Origin: Megaleporinus macrocephalus
Taxonomy: Eukaryota > Chordata > Actinopteri > Characiformes > Anostomidae
Direction: 5' to 3'
Length of the DNA stretch: 64,000 nucleotides
NCBI GenBank assembly: GCA_021613375.1
Contig: CM038721.1
Location: 2,430,486-2,494,485 of the forward strand
Positions 11,760 through 24,583 of this stretch are shown here, in pieces. The position numbers and the translations under genes were made by a program. The first letter of the stretch is position 1. The number at the start of each line of letters is the position of its first letter. Under the pieces are notes generated by a model. The model was not told where the DNA came from and did no database searches. It saw only the letters and a list, made by a program, of their open reading frames with translations.

Positions 11760-13987
11760 CCAATGAGCGTATAAGGGAACAATGAAAATGGTTGGTGATA
11801 AAGGAATGAAGGGATGAAGGAACAGTGTTGGTGATGATAAAGGAATGAAGGGATGAAGGAACAGTGTTGATGATGATAAAGGAATGAAGGAACAGTGTTG
11901 GTGATGATAAAGGAATGAAGAGATGAAGGAATAGTGTTGTAGATGATAAAGGAATGAAGGGATGAAGGAACAGTGTTGGTGATGATAAAGGAATAAAGGG
12001 ATGAAGGAACAGTGTTGGTGATGATAAAGGAATGAAGAGATGAAGGAATAGTGTTGTAGATGATAAAGGAATGAAGGAACAGTGTTGGTGATAAAGGAAT
12101 GAAGGGATGAAGGAACAATGTTGGTGATGATAAAGGAATGAATGGATGAAGGAACAGTGTTGGTGATGATAAAGGAATGAATGATGAAGGAACAATGTTG
12201 GTAATAAACAAATGAAGGGATGAAGGAACAGTGTTGGTGATAAAATAATGAACGGATGAGGGAACAATATTGGTGATAATAAAGGAATGAAGGGATGAAG
12301 AAACATTAACTAACACTAATAGCTGAGGTAATATTTTAATGGAGATGTAATGTTCTAGATAGCTACTAGTGCTTGAAGGGATGAAGGAACAGTGTTGGTG
12401 ATGATAAAGGAATGAAGGAATGAAGGAACAGTGGTGGTGATAATAAAGGAATGAAGGGATGAAGGAACAGTGTTAGTGATGATAAAGGAATGAAGGGATG
12501 AAGGAACAGTGTTGGTGATGATAAAGGAATGAAGGGATGAAGGAACAGTGTTGGTGATGATAAAGGAATGAAGGGATGAAGGAACAGTGTTGGTGATGAT
12601 AAAGGAAAGAATGAAGGGATGAAGGAACAGTGTTGGTGATGATATAGGAAAGAATGAAGAGATGAAGGAACAGTGTTGGTGATGATAAAGGAATGAAGGG
12701 ATGAAGGAACAGTGTTGATGATGATAAAGGAATGAAGGAACAGTGTTGGTGATGATAAAGGAATGAAGAGATGAAGGAATAGTGTTGTAGACGATAAAGG
12801 AATGAAGGGATGAAGGAACAGTGTTGGTGATGATAAAGGAATAAAGGGATGAAGGAACAGTGTTGGTGATGATAAAGGAATGAAGAGATGAAGGAATAGT
12901 GTTGTAGATGATAAAGGAATGAAGGAACAGTGTTGGTGATAAAGGAATGAAGGGATGAAGGAACAATGTTGGTGATGATAAAGGAATGAATGGATGAAGG
13001 AACAGTGTTGGTGATGATAAAGGAATAAATGATGAAGGAACAATGTTGGTAATAAACAAATGAAGGGATGAAGGAACAGTGTTGGTGATAAAATAATGAA
13101 CGGATGAGGGAACAATATTGGTGATAATAAAGGAATGAAGGGATGAAGAAACATTAACTAACACTAATAGCTGAGGTAATATTTTAATGGAGATGTAATG
13201 TTCTAGATAGCTACTAGTGCTTGAAGGGATGAAGGAACAGTGTTGGTGATGATAAAGGAATGAAGGAACAGTGGTGGTGATAATAAAGGAATGAAGGGAT
13301 GAAGGAACAGTGTTAGTGATGATAAAGGAATGAAGGGATGAAGGAACAGTGTTGGTGATGATAAAGGAATGAAGGGATGAAGGAACAGTGTTAGTGATGA
13401 TAAAGGAATGAAGGGATGAAGGAACAGTGTTGGTGATGATAAAGGAATGAAGGGATGAAGGAACAGTGTTGGTGATGATAAAGGAATGAATGGATGAAGG
13501 AACAGTGTTGGTGATGATAAAGGAATAAATGATGAAGGAACAATGTTGGTAATAAACAAATGAAGGGATGAAGGAACAGTGTTGGTGATAAAATAATGAA
13601 CGGATGAGGGAACAATATTGGTGATAATAAAGGAATGAAGGGATGAAGAAACATTAACTAACACTAATAGCTGAGGTAATATTTTAATGGAGATGTAATG
13701 TTCTAGATAGCTACTAGTGCTTGAAGGGATGAAGGAACAGTGTTGGTGATGATAAAGGAATGAAGGAACAGTGGTGGTGATAATAAAGGAATGAAGGGAT
13801 GAAGGAACAGTGTTAGTGATGATAAAGGAATGAAGGGATGAAGGAACAGTGTTGGTGATGATAAAGGAATGAAGGGATGAAGGAACAGTGTTGGTGATGA
13901 TAAAGGAATGAAGGGATGAAGGAACAGTGTTGGTGATGATAAAGGAATGAAGGGATGAAGGAACAGTGTTGGTGATGATAAAGGAAT
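11760..13987. repeat. 39-bp minisatellite with higher-order duplications
   Basis: The unit is GGATGAAGGAACAGTGTTGG followed by TGATGATAAAGGAATGAAG, 39 bp, with shorter variants. As 39 is 13 codons, long repetitive minus frames result; they are artefacts. A 70-bp unit of the 73-bp satellite (CTAACACTAATAGCTGAGGT and on) is embedded three times, near 12304, 13153 and 13653, each with the same variant units on both sides. Long blocks have therefore been copied within the array. Confidence 0.95.
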
Positions 13988-14840
13988 GTAGGAGGTATAG
14001 AAGGTTTAGCTTGTTTTGGTGATGCTGGTTAGTTTTAACTCTTAAGTTTCTCTGACTCTGAAATTGGTTTGAGAGAGACATCAGCCTTGTGATTGGTTGG
14101 GACAATAATTATATAAGCATTATCTAAAACTAGGACCCAGTTTACATGGAGAGTAGAGACATATCGTGAAATCTTCAGTGGTTTACTGTTTACCTACATT
14201 AACCTCATTAGAAAGAACAGATTTAGGTTCTCCAAGTTCTCCACGCTTCAACAAGACGCGCTTCCTCAATAAAAAATACCAAATTTCACATAATATTCTT
14301 ACATAAATCTCTCTCTCTCCTCCATTCCAGCGAGCGTCCATCAAAACAGCTTGTGGTTTATCCGCTAACGAGTGTCGCAGCCTTTCAGTGCTCTAATAAT
14401 CTGCCCATGAATCTAATAATCTGAGCAATTTACCCCAAATTTCCTTGGAAAACTAAAGCTGCCATTTGCCGCTGACAAATCCCTGACTGCGGTGCTAATG
14501 TGCTAGCGGAATGTGTGCTAAGTCAGAGTCTTAGCAGTGTGAAACACCATCACCACACCGACATCGCACCATCAGTTCTCTTTAATAATTCAGGACTCAC
14601 TGTCACATTCCACACAACTCCAGGAATGATGCCCCGACTGCTCCAGGATAATATCTGGATATGCAGCTCATATGAAGAACAGGGTTTTGTAGGTATAGCA
14701 TAATTAGCTCTTCGCTTTGCTGCAGAATTCCAGTCAGTGGGAGCGTCTGTACATCCGAATGATTCCAAACTTCCACATTTAGCATTGTTCAGGAACCTGC
14801 CTGTAACAGCTACATGGCTGTGAGTGTGTAAAACATACAG
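13988..14840. other. Non-repetitive island
   Basis: Lies between the 39-bp array and the Tc1 remnant. About 14300-14790 looks single-copy. No coding exon seen. Confidence 0.35.
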
Positions 14841-16066
14841 TCGTGGACAAAAGTTTCGAGATAGGCACGAATTTTGGTTTTCACAAAGTTTGCTCAGTTT
14901 GATTAGAAGCTGTTGTCAAATGTGTATATGGTAAAATCAATGGTGTCAAAAGTATTCACATTCATTACTCAGGTAGAAGTATAGATACTAGAGTTTAAAA
15001 ATACTTCTGTAGAAGTTGAAGTATAAACTCAAACTTTTTACTCCAGTAAAAGTATAAAAGTAAAAGCAATGTAAGGAAAAAAATGCCATTAAGGACAAAA
15101 GCTTAGGCCACACCACAGGGGTCTATAGTGCTCTAGCCCACCTCCCCAAAACCCCCATTCCTCTAAAAGCTATAATGACTATAATGTTCTATTAAAATGT
15201 TGATGTTGATAAATTTGGGATGCGCTAGGCTTCCTGTTTCAGCTCATATACACCCATTAAACATGAATGTAGTTTAGTACAATGTAAATATATTAAAGAA
15301 GCATATCTGTTACTACTGAACATTAACATGTGTTTCATGGAGCTCCATCATGCTGGAGAAAGCACTGTTCATCTCCAAACTGCTCCTGGATGGTTGGGAG
15401 AAGTTGATCTTGAAGGATATTTTGATATTGTTCCTTATTCATGGCAGTGTTCTTAGACAACATTCTGAGTGAACCCACTCCCCTGGAGGAGAAGCAACCC
15501 CACACATGAACAGTCTCAGGATGCTTCACTGTGGGAATAACACATGACTCATGGTACTGCTCACCTTTTGTTCTCCAGACGTCCCAAGCAGTCTGAAGAG
15601 GCTTCATCAGAGAGAATATCTGTACCCCAGTCCTCTGCAGTCCAACCCCTACACTTCCTGCAGAACGTCAGTCTGTTCTTGATGTTCTTCTTGTAGAGAA
15701 GTTTCTTCTTTGCTGCTCTTCTTGACACCAAGCCGTCCTTCAAAAGCCTTCATCTCACTGTGCGTTCAGATGCACTCACACTTGTCCTCTGCTGTTCCTG
15801 AGCGAGCTCTACACTGGTTGTGACATGATCTCGTAGCTGTGTCCTCTTTAGGAGAAGGTCCTGACACTGGCTTGACATTTTTGGGCGTCCTGAAGCTTCT
15901 TCACTGCAGCTGAACCATTCTGCTTGAAGGTCCTGATGACTGGATGAATGGTTGATTGGGGGATATCTTATGTCCTCGCCTGTGAAACCCTTTTGATGCA
16001 ATGCAATGACAACTGCACATGTTTTCTCGAAGGTAACCATGGTAACAGAAAAAAGCTTTGACTTAA
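14841..16066 (-). mobile_element. Tc1-like transposon remnant
   Basis: The element carries the broken transposase at 15335-16045. One end is visible near 14846, where CAGTCGTGGACAAAAGTTT begins a stretch typical of fish Tc1 termini. The matching terminus on the transposase N-terminal side is gone: the sequence passes directly into the 39-bp minisatellite at 16067. Between the terminus and the transposase lies a filler, about 14941-15310, with repeated AGTAAAAGTA-type motifs of the kind seen in fish hAT-like repeats. The C-terminal part was probably replaced or deleted when this filler arrived. Confidence 0.75.
15335..16045 (-). pseudogene. Tc1-like transposase, broken and truncated
   Basis: The minus strand gives a recognisable Tc1/mariner (DD34E) transposase. 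From the N-terminus there is the helix-turn-helix region (VVIALHQKGFTGEDI, then YPPINHS), the GRPKMSSQ hook, SVELAQEQQ, then VSRRAAKKK, LTFCRKCRGWTAEDWG and the first catalytic Asp in SDEAS. KHPETVHVWGCFS, KNTAMNKEQYQNIL and the second catalytic Asp in QHDGAP follow. Breaks are an in-frame TGA near 15750, a frameshift near 15600 and a stop directly after QHDGAP. The C-terminal third with the catalytic Glu is missing. It cannot make active transposase. Confidence 0.92.
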
Positions 16067-16775
16067 AGGAACAGTGTTGGTGATGATAAAGGAATGAAGG
16101 GATGAAGGAACAGTGTTGGTGATGATAAAGGAATGAAGGGATGAAGGAACAGTGTTGGTGATGATAAAGGAAGGAATAAAGGGATGAAGGAAGAGTGTTG
16201 GTAATGATAAAGGAATGAAGGGATGAAGGAACAGTGTTGGTGATGATAAAGGAAAGAATGAAGGGATGAAGGAACAGTGTTGGTGATGATATAGGAAAGA
16301 ATGAAGAGATGAAGGAACAGTGTTGGTAATGATAAAGGGATGAAGGAACAGTGTTGATGATGATAAAGGAATGAAGGAATGAAGGAACAGTGTTGGTGAT
16401 GATAAAGGGATGAAGGGATGAAGGAACAGTGTTGGTGATAAAGGAATAAAGGGATGAAGGAACAGTGTTGGTGATGATAAAGAAAGGAATGAAGGGATGA
16501 AGGAACAGTATTGGTGATGATAAAGGAAGGAATGAAGGAACAGTGTTGGTGATGATAAAGGAATGAAGGGATGAAGGAACATTGTTGGTGATGATGATAA
16601 AAGAAATGAAGCGTTGAAGGAACAGTCTTGGTAATGATAAAGGAATGAAGGGATGAAGGAACAGTGTTGGTGATGATAAAGGAAAGAATGAAGGGATGAA
16701 GGAACAGTGTTGGTGATGATAAAGGAAAGAATGAAGGGATGAAGGAACAGTGTTGGTGATGATAAAGGAATGAAG
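16067..16775. repeat. 39-bp minisatellite, second block
   Basis: Same unit as 11760-13987, less regular, without the embedded satellite unit. It starts at the broken end of the Tc1 remnant. Confidence 0.93.
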
Positions 16776-17809
16776 GAGCAGTGACGGGTCTGAGCTGCAG
16801 CATTGCATTTCAATGAGCTCTCAGTCATATACGTCTGCATCACTCCCACAGCGTCCTGCACACGACGTACTCACACCTTACACTCCTTCAGATGAAATAT
16901 AAATATTCAACGAGGGGCTACAGAACATCGCCCGAGGCTTATCAGCATTTGCGAGAAAGCAAACAGTTCTCGTTTGGATTTTCAATAAACCCTGACCATC
17001 ATCCTTCCCAGCGTCGTCTTCTGAGGAGGCCGCTCGCCGCTTCCCCTACAGTCAGTTCTGTTCTGCTGCTGCTTTGCTCCTACGCTCTGTTTTTTTTGTG
17101 ATTCCTAAATCAAGACAAATAACTTCATCTTATGCTCAGAGGAGTCTCTTACCACTGTGGCTTCGCTCCAGACTGCGATGTTTCCAAGCGAGAGATTTCG
17201 GATCCACTATGAAATTATACGGAAGCGGGAAACGTTCGAGGACGTCTGAAAATAAAAGGCTGCAGGTTTATGTCAGACATGCCTCTGAATATTTTTAAAA
17301 CAAGCAGCGGTGAAGAAGGGAAGAGTCTTTGTTGTTTACTGTCGATGTGTTTCAGAAGCGATCGCAGAGCAGTTCCCCTGGAAATCAGATTTGTTCTCTA
17401 ATATAATTTCCGAGGTCAAGTCTTCAGGACGGCCGGATCGGGGGCGGTCTTCTCAACACTAATGTGTTTCTTAGAAACGGGGCATGAATTGTGTTTGGGG
17501 TCGAGGATGATAAAGGTTTACAAAATCAAATGAACCAAAATGACATTTGTTTTTATATCTGCGTGTATGTTTGTGCTTATATCGATGCATGTTTTATAGC
17601 TTAACCATATTTCGTGCTGTCAGAACTTTTAATTGCCTGTTTTAGTTATTAAAGATTTTATGGTCTGGTTGCCGTTTGATTTACTGGTTGCGCCGCCTGA
17701 CTTTATTTTTTTAGATTTCTTTCAAATTAAACAGGCATCTAGTTAGACACCTGCCGCTGTCGAGGACTTGGCGTTCAAACTATGGTCCACTCCTCAGCTC
17801 TTAGATATA
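16776..17809. other. Non-repetitive island
   Basis: About 16800-17450 is single-copy in appearance, with CpG-containing stretches. The frames at 16892-17298 have no domain. Confidence 0.35.
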
Positions 17810-18860
17810 CTTCATAGTTTGTCCAGGTGTTTCCTCAGGTTAGATGGATTTGACCAGATGTTTCCTCAGGTTAGATGGATTTGACCAAAGGTTTCCTCAG
17901 GTTACACTGGCTTGACCAGATGTTTGCTCAGCTTAGATGGATTTGACCAGGCGTTTCCTCAGGTTAGATTGATTTAAACAGGTGTTTCCTCAGGTTAGAT
18001 AGATTTAATGAGGTGTTTCCTCAGGTTAGATAGATTTAATAAGGTGTTTCCTCAGGTTAGGTGGATTTGATTGGGTGTTTCCTCAGGTTAGACTGGTTTG
18101 ACCAGGTGTTTGATCAGGTTAGAAGGATTAAACCAGGTGTTTCTTCAGGTTACACTGGTTTAACCAGGTGTTTCCTCAGGTCAGATGGGTTTGATTGGGT
18201 GTTTCCTCAGGTTAGACTGGACTGACCAGATGTTTCTTCAGGTTAGATGGATTTGACCAGGTGTTCTCTCAGGTTAGATGGATTTGACCAGGTGTTCTCT
18301 CAGGTTAGATGCATTTGATGAGGTGTTTCCTTAGGTTAGATGGATTTGACCAGGTGTTTCCTCAGGTTAGACTGGTTTGACCAAGTGTTTCCTTGGGTTA
18401 AACTGGTTTGACCAGGTGTTTCCTCAGGTTAGATGGATTAGACCAGGTGTTTCCTCAGGTTAGATGGACTTGATTAGGTGTTTCCTCAGGTTAGATGGAT
18501 TTGATTAAATATTTTTCCTCAAGTTAGATGGATTTGACCAGGTGTTTCCTCAGGTCAGACATGCTTGACCAGGTGTTTCCTCAGGTTACACTGGTTTGAC
18601 CAGGTGTTTCCTCAGGTTACACTGGTTTGACCAGGCGTTCTTTCAGATTAGATGGATTTGACCAGGTGTTTCCTCAGATTAGATGGATTTGACCAGGTGT
18701 TTCCTCAGGTTACACTGGTTTGACCAGGTGTTTCCTCAAATCACACTGGATTGACCAGATGTCTTCCCAGGTTCAATGTGTTGGACCATGTGTCTTGTCA
18801 GGTAAGATGTATGTGACCAGGTGTTTTCTCAGGTTAGATGTGTTTCTATGGTCAGCTTTG
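17810..18860. repeat. 30-bp minisatellite
   Basis: Unit about 30 bp, GTTTCCTCAGGTTAGATGGA followed by TTTGACCAGGT, about 35 copies, with GATTAGG, TACACTGG and TTCTTCAGG variants. Confidence 0.94.
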
Positions 18861-19244
18861 TATTTCACATTGCTTCCCAGTCTTATCTTATGCCCTGCTG
18901 ATCATGAACAATACAGACATCCTGAGGTAACCTGACGTTCTCCCACCTTCTCCTGGAAAAAGGTACGAGCTACACTAAAGAACAGTAACACTGCAATCCG
19001 TTTATTTGCATCAGCATATGATTCCCATCGTCTGTGACTGTAACGAGTAACGAGCTCTAAAGAGCAACGTGTTTATATTCGGCCTCACAATAAGACGGCG
19101 CTGATAAAGAGCGAACCCGAGCAGGACGTGGCTTCGAGCTCCTAATTAACTTAGCGTCCACTCTGAAGGCCATGACCTCTTTTTGTTCGCCCGTCTGCGG
19201 CCCTGCTTTCCGGCATCTCAGGCTTTGTTTTACTTTACTATGCG

Positions 19245-19286
<42 letters not shown>

Positions 19287-20274
19287 AACCCGAGGATCAA
19301 ACGGAGGCAAATGAAAGTGCTTAGACATGAAAAGTGGCAAACGTTAAACTGCTCCCTCCTGTTTCCACTGATATGACTGAAGAGGAGAGCAGCCGATAAG
19401 AAAAAGGAGAAAGAAAAAAAGAACGGATGACTAGCAATCGGTACAATCCTTTTGTTTGATCCTCGAGGGGGGAAAGACGGGCGCTTCCAGCCCTCACACA
19501 CACACACACACACACACACTAACACACACAAACACTAACACACACTAACACGATCACGCTCAGTGAGCACCACAGTTATTTATTTATTATTTTCTTCTCC
19601 TTTTCTTTCTTTTCTTTTTTTGGGGGGGGGAGTAAAGTGTGATATTAAAAAGGAAGCGCGACTCCCTCCCACATCTGGGATTAAAACGATTATATACTAT
19701 TTTCAGAGAGCACTGGCAACGCTACCACAAGCGCTCCTCGACAAACACTACAGCGCTTCCCGTTAAATAACGCCGCTGATTTGCATCCGCCCATGCGCCC
19801 GCGTGCTGTTCTATCTCAGCATCGCTGCCTGCGCGCCGAACATGGCAGATTTGTAATTTGTGTTTGCAGACGTAAAGTACTTCTGGGCCACTTGAGCTCC
19901 TGCTGGAGCAGAAACGTCAATATAATATTAAAAGAACGACTCCCGAAATTAGGAAGCGGTATACAGCGCACCACCCGAACAGCCTATCACAGCGAGCGGA
20001 TCCCGGGAACTGAGCGCTGGTCTGCGTGAGCTCACGTTCGCTAAACTTATCAGCCGTTTGAGAAAATCTCGAAAGCCTTTCCAGCCAGTTCACTACGTTC
20101 ACACTACGAGCCTCACTAATCCAATCAGTCTCACTCGGATCGGATTCACAGTCAAATGTAAGTGACCTGAATGCTGTTCCTCTGCTGTGATGGTCTGCAA
20201 AGGACAGGAATGGCATGATCGTCGGCAGAGGACATCACTGTGGTGATGTTTGGCGAAGGAGAGGAAAGCAGCGA
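18861..20274. other. Non-repetitive island with microsatellites
   Basis: Contains the ATT run at 19246 and a CA run at 19495-19520. About 19020-19250 and 19650-20030 look single-copy and are candidate conserved elements. Confidence 0.35.
19246..19284. repeat. (ATT)n microsatellite
   Basis: Thirteen ATT triplets. On the minus strand they would read poly-Asn; not coding. Confidence 0.98.
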
Positions 20275-21450
20275 CGGAGGAGGAGAGGAACGGTGGTGAC
20301 GTTTGGTGGAGGAGGGGAACCGTGGTGATGTTGGTGGAGGAGAGGAACAGTGGTGATGTTGGCGGAGGAGAGGAACAGTGTTGATGTTGGCGGAGGAGAG
20401 GAACGGTGTTGATGTTGGTGGAGGAGAGGAACAATGTTGATGTTGGCGGAGGAGAGGAACAATGTTGATGTTGGCGGAGGAGAGGAACAATGTTGATGTT
20501 GGTGGAGGAGAGGAACAATGTTGATGTTGGCGGAGGAGAGGAACAGTGTTGATGTAGGCGGAGGAGAGGAACGGTGTTGATGTTGGCGGAGGAGAGGAAC
20601 AATGTTGATGTTGGAGGAGGAGAGGAACGGTGTTGATGTTGGTGGAGGAGAGGAACAGTGTTGATGTTGGTGGAGGAGAGGAACAATGTTGATGTTGGCG
20701 GAGGAGAGGAACAGTGTTGATGTAGGCGGAGGAGAGGAACAGTGTTGATGTTGGTGGAGGAGAGGAACAATGTTGATGTTGGCGGAGGAGAGGAACAGTG
20801 TTGATGTAGGCGGAGGAGAGGAACGGTGTTGATGTTGGCGGAGGAGAGGAACAATGTTGATGTTGGCGGAGGAGAGGAACAGTGTTGATGTTGGCGGAGG
20901 AGAGGAACAATGTTGATGTAGGCGGAGGAGAGGAACGGTGTTGATGTTGGCGGAGGAGAGGAACAGTTTTGATGTTGGCGGAGGAGAAGAACGGTGTTGA
21001 TGTTGGTGGAGGAGAGGAACAATGTTGATGTAGGCGGAGGAGAGGAACTGTGGCGATGTTGGTGGAGGAGAGGAACCATGGTGATGTTGGCGGAGGAGAG
21101 GAACGGTTTTGATGTTGGCGGAGGAGAAGAACGGTGTTGATGTTGGTGGAGGAGAGGAACGGTGTTGATGTTGGTGAAAGAGAGGAACGATGTTGATGTT
21201 GGCGGAGGAGAGGAACGGTGTTGATGTTGGCGGAGGATAGGAATGGTGGTGACGTTTGGCAGAGGAGAGGAACGGTGTTGATGTTGGAGAAGGAGAGAAA
21301 CAGTGGTTATGTTGGTGAAAGAGAGGAACGGTGGTGATGTTGGCGGAGGAGAGGAACGGTGGTGATGTTGGCGGAGGAGAGGAACGGTGTTGATGTTGGC
21401 GGAGGAGAGGAACGGTGTTGATGTTGGTGGAGGACAGGAACGGTATTGAC
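20275..21450. repeat. 28-bp minisatellite
   Basis: Unit GAACGGTGTTGATGTTGGCG plus GAGGAGAG, 28 bp, about 40 copies. Variable sites are AACAGTG/AACAATG/AACGGTG and GGCGG/GGTGG/AGGCGG. Because 28 is not a multiple of 3, minus frames repeat every 84 bp (28 residues). Not a protein. Confidence 0.95.
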
Positions 21451-22106
21451 GTTCCAGTTCTGAATGTAAATTAACGCCGCCAAATCCGGTCTGAGCAAAA
21501 ACCGGAATGGATTAATGAGGCTCGGACTGTGAACGGAGTCTTACTTAACTGGAACCCAGCAGTGCTGGTCCTCTGGCTTCTGACTGACGTCTCGACTGAC
21601 CTCGGCTTTGTCACATTTCCCAGCCGCATTAGCGTCTTAGACTAATTGGCATCATTTGCAAGGTTGCTTGAGTTGGTTAATTACTTTTACTATTGTTGCT
21701 AATTATCACGCGACGCGAGGGACAAAAAAAATATACGCAATTTGTTCCTAGTGGAGCAGAAAAAGCAGAGCAGGAGCAGGACTGCACTATCAGAGCTGTG
21801 ACACGGAAGCAATGAGCGTGCACGTAAATTACACTGGCCCTTTTAAAAACCTTCAGCTTGATGTTCTACAAGTCATTAAGCCAAGTCTCTCTACGGTGCA
21901 CCAACTCACAGGAAACACTGACGGGAGCATATCCCACATAGCTTCCTGTACTCCTCCTCTAGTCTCGAGACACCTGAGAAGTTTCATGCATCGACAAGAT
22001 CGACTGACTCTGCTGTCGTGCAACTCAACACCAAGAACACCATCACTCAGAAACAAGAACAGCTGCATCCAATACATTCCAATACAGTATGTTAACTAAT
22101 GCCTGC
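21451..22106. other. Non-repetitive island
   Basis: Single-copy in appearance; includes AATTAC/TTAATTAC words near 21670-21700. No exon seen. Confidence 0.35.
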
Positions 22107-23895
22107 TTTACACTACACGACTGTCTGAGCGGTCAGGTCTTTATACCTGCTTGACACTACACGACTGTCTGAGTGGTCAGGTCTTTATACCTGCTTCCAC
22201 TACACGACTGTCTGAGTGGCCAGGTCTTTATACCTGCTTGACACTACACGACTGTCTGAGTGGTCAGGTCTTTATACCTGCTTCACACTACACGACTGTC
22301 TGAGTGGTCAGGTCTTTATACCTGGTTACACTACACGACTGTCTGAGTGGTCAGGTCTTTATACCTGCTTCACACTACACGACTGTCTGAGTGGTCAGGT
22401 CTTTATACCTGCTTGACACTACACGACTGTCTGAGTGGTCAGGTCTTTATACCTGCTTCACACTACACGACTGTCTGAGTGGTTAGGTCTTTATACCTGG
22501 TTACACTACACGACTGTCTGAGTGGTCAGGTCTTTATACCTGCTTCACACTACACGACTGTCTGAGTGGTTAGGTCTTTATACCTGGTTACACTACACGA
22601 CTGTCTGAGTGGTCAGGTCTTTATACCTGCTTCACACTACACGACTGTCTGAGTGGTTAGGTCTTTATACCTGGTTACACTACACGACTGTCTGAGTGGT
22701 CAGGTCTTTATACCTGGTTACACTACACGACTGTCTGAGTGGTTAGGTCTTTATACCTGGTTACACTACACGACTGTCTGAGTGGTCAGGTCTTTATACC
22801 TGGTTACACTACACGACTGTCTGAGTGGTTAGGTCTTTATACCTGGTTACACTACACGACTGTCTGAGTGGTCAGGTCTTTATACCTGGTTACACTACAC
22901 GACTGTCTGAGTGGTCAGGTCTTTATACCTGGTTACACTACACGACTGTCTGAGTGGTCAGGTCTTTATACCTGGTTACACTACACGACTGTCTGAGTGG
23001 TCAGGTCTTTATACCTGCTTGACACTACACGACTGTCTGAGTGGTCAGGTCTTTATACCTGCTTCACACTACACGACTGTCTGAGTGGTCAGGTCTTTAT
23101 ACCTGCTTGACACTACACGACTGTCTGAGTGGTCAGGTCTTTATACCTGCTTCACACTACACGACTGTCTGAGTGGTCAGGTCTTTATACCTGGTTACAC
23201 TACACGACTGTCTGAGTGGTCAGGTCTTTATACCTGGTTACACTACACGACTGTCTGAGTGGTCAGGTCTTTATACCTGCTTCCACTACACGACTGTCTG
23301 AGTGGCCAGGTCTTTATACCTGCTTCACACTACACGACTGTCTGAGTGGTCAGGTCTTTATACCTGCTTGACACTACACGACTGTCTGAGTGGTCAGGTC
23401 TTTATACCTGCTTCACACTACACGACTGTCTGAGTGGTCAGGTCTTTATACCTGCTTCACACTACACGACTGTCTGAGTGGTCAGGTCTTTATACCTGGT
23501 TACACTACACGACTGTCTGAGTGGTCAGGTCTTTATACCTGCCTCCACTACACGACTGTCTGAGTGGCCAGGTCTTTATACCTGCTTCCACTACACGACT
23601 GTCTGAGTGGTCAGGTCTTTATACCTGGTTACACTACACGACTGTCTGAGTGGTCAGGTCTTTATACCTGCTTCACATTACACGACTGTCTGAGTGGTCA
23701 GGTCTTTATACCTGCTTCACACTACACGACTGTCTGAGTGGTCAGGTCTTTATACCTGGTTACACTACATGACTGTCTGAGTGGTCAGGTCTTTATACCT
23801 GCTTCACACTACACGACTGTCTGAGTGGTCAGGTCTTTATACCTGGTTACACTACACGACTGTCTGAGTGGTCAGGTCTTTATACCTGCTATACA
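22107..23895. repeat. 43-46-bp minisatellite with two unit types
   Basis: The unit core is CACTACACGACTGTCTGAGT followed by GGTCAGGTCTTTATACCTG. Units end in GTTA (43 bp) or CTTCACA/CTTGACA (45-46 bp), and GGTTAGG or GGCCAGG replaces GGTCAGG in some. About 40 copies, highly homogeneous. AGGTCTTTATACCT inside each unit is close to palindromic. Confidence 0.96.
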
Positions 23896-24255
23896 GTGTA
23901 GAACAGAGGAGGAGCATTAAAGGAGCGGTGTGTAATATTTAGGGGGCGGGTCTATTACCGTAAATGGACTATAACATACATAGCTATGTTTTTGTTAGCG
24001 TTCAACTACAAATCATTGTGTTTTTGGTTAGAGTGAGCTTTCATATCTACTGAACAGCAGCTTGTCTTCATCTCCATGTTTCTATGGTAGCCCAGAACAG
24101 AACAGACACACACTGCAGCAGAATTAATTAGGTGGCGCTATAGCACCAGCTGAAAGACGCAGGGCTCTGATGGGAGTTTTCTTCCTCTTCTCTACATTCA
24201 GTGTCACATGTAGTTGTAATTTTATTATTTTAGTATTACTTCTGTACTGGTTTGA
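23890..24255 (+). repeat. Dispersed repeat, ATTAAAGGAGCGGTGTG family, copy 1
   Basis: This roughly 365-bp unit starts near TATACAGTGTAGAACAGAGG and contains TTAGGGGGCGGGTCTATTAC, AGGTGGCGCTATAGCACCAG and TTCTGTACTGGTTTGACT. It abuts the end of the 43-46-bp minisatellite. Two more copies are at 25540 and 25912. Confidence 0.7.
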
Positions 24256-24543
24256 CTGGACCAGAGAAGGATGTGTTCCGCTGTTTGGTCCGGTTCCTGT
24301 CAAGGTTCCTCCTCTTGATCTGAGGGAGCATCTCCTTGGTGATGCTCACAGAGGACTCTGTTGTAAAAGGTGCGTAGAAATAAATCTTGAAAATGACTAA
24401 AATTGAAATGAATATAAAAACGTGCTGAAAATTCAGTCTTCCATAATTCGACCCCTTTAAGTTTTAATTTTAATTTAAATTTTATTTAACAGTTTTATGG
24501 TTTTGATATTCAGTAGTTTTGTATGTTTCTATTTTAATTTCCC

Positions 24544-24583
<40 letters not shown>

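Noticed and set aside
11599..14105. Several 190-300-codon minus frames rich in HSFIITNTVPSSL
   Set aside because: The 39-bp unit is 13 codons; several minus frames are open at once, which real genes do not show.
15750..16808. 352-codon minus frame
   Set aside because: It is a chance fusion of the 39-bp minisatellite with the N-terminal part of a dead Tc1 transposase; only the latter part is a gene relic.
20099..21079. 326-codon minus frame with LSSANINTVPLLRQHQHCSSP repeats
   Set aside because: It follows the 28-bp minisatellite with an 84-bp frame period; an overlapping frame is equally open.
22107..23895. Regular 43-46-bp spacing resembling a CRISPR array
   Set aside because: The whole unit is conserved, with no unique spacers, and the DNA is vertebrate. 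It is a minisatellite.
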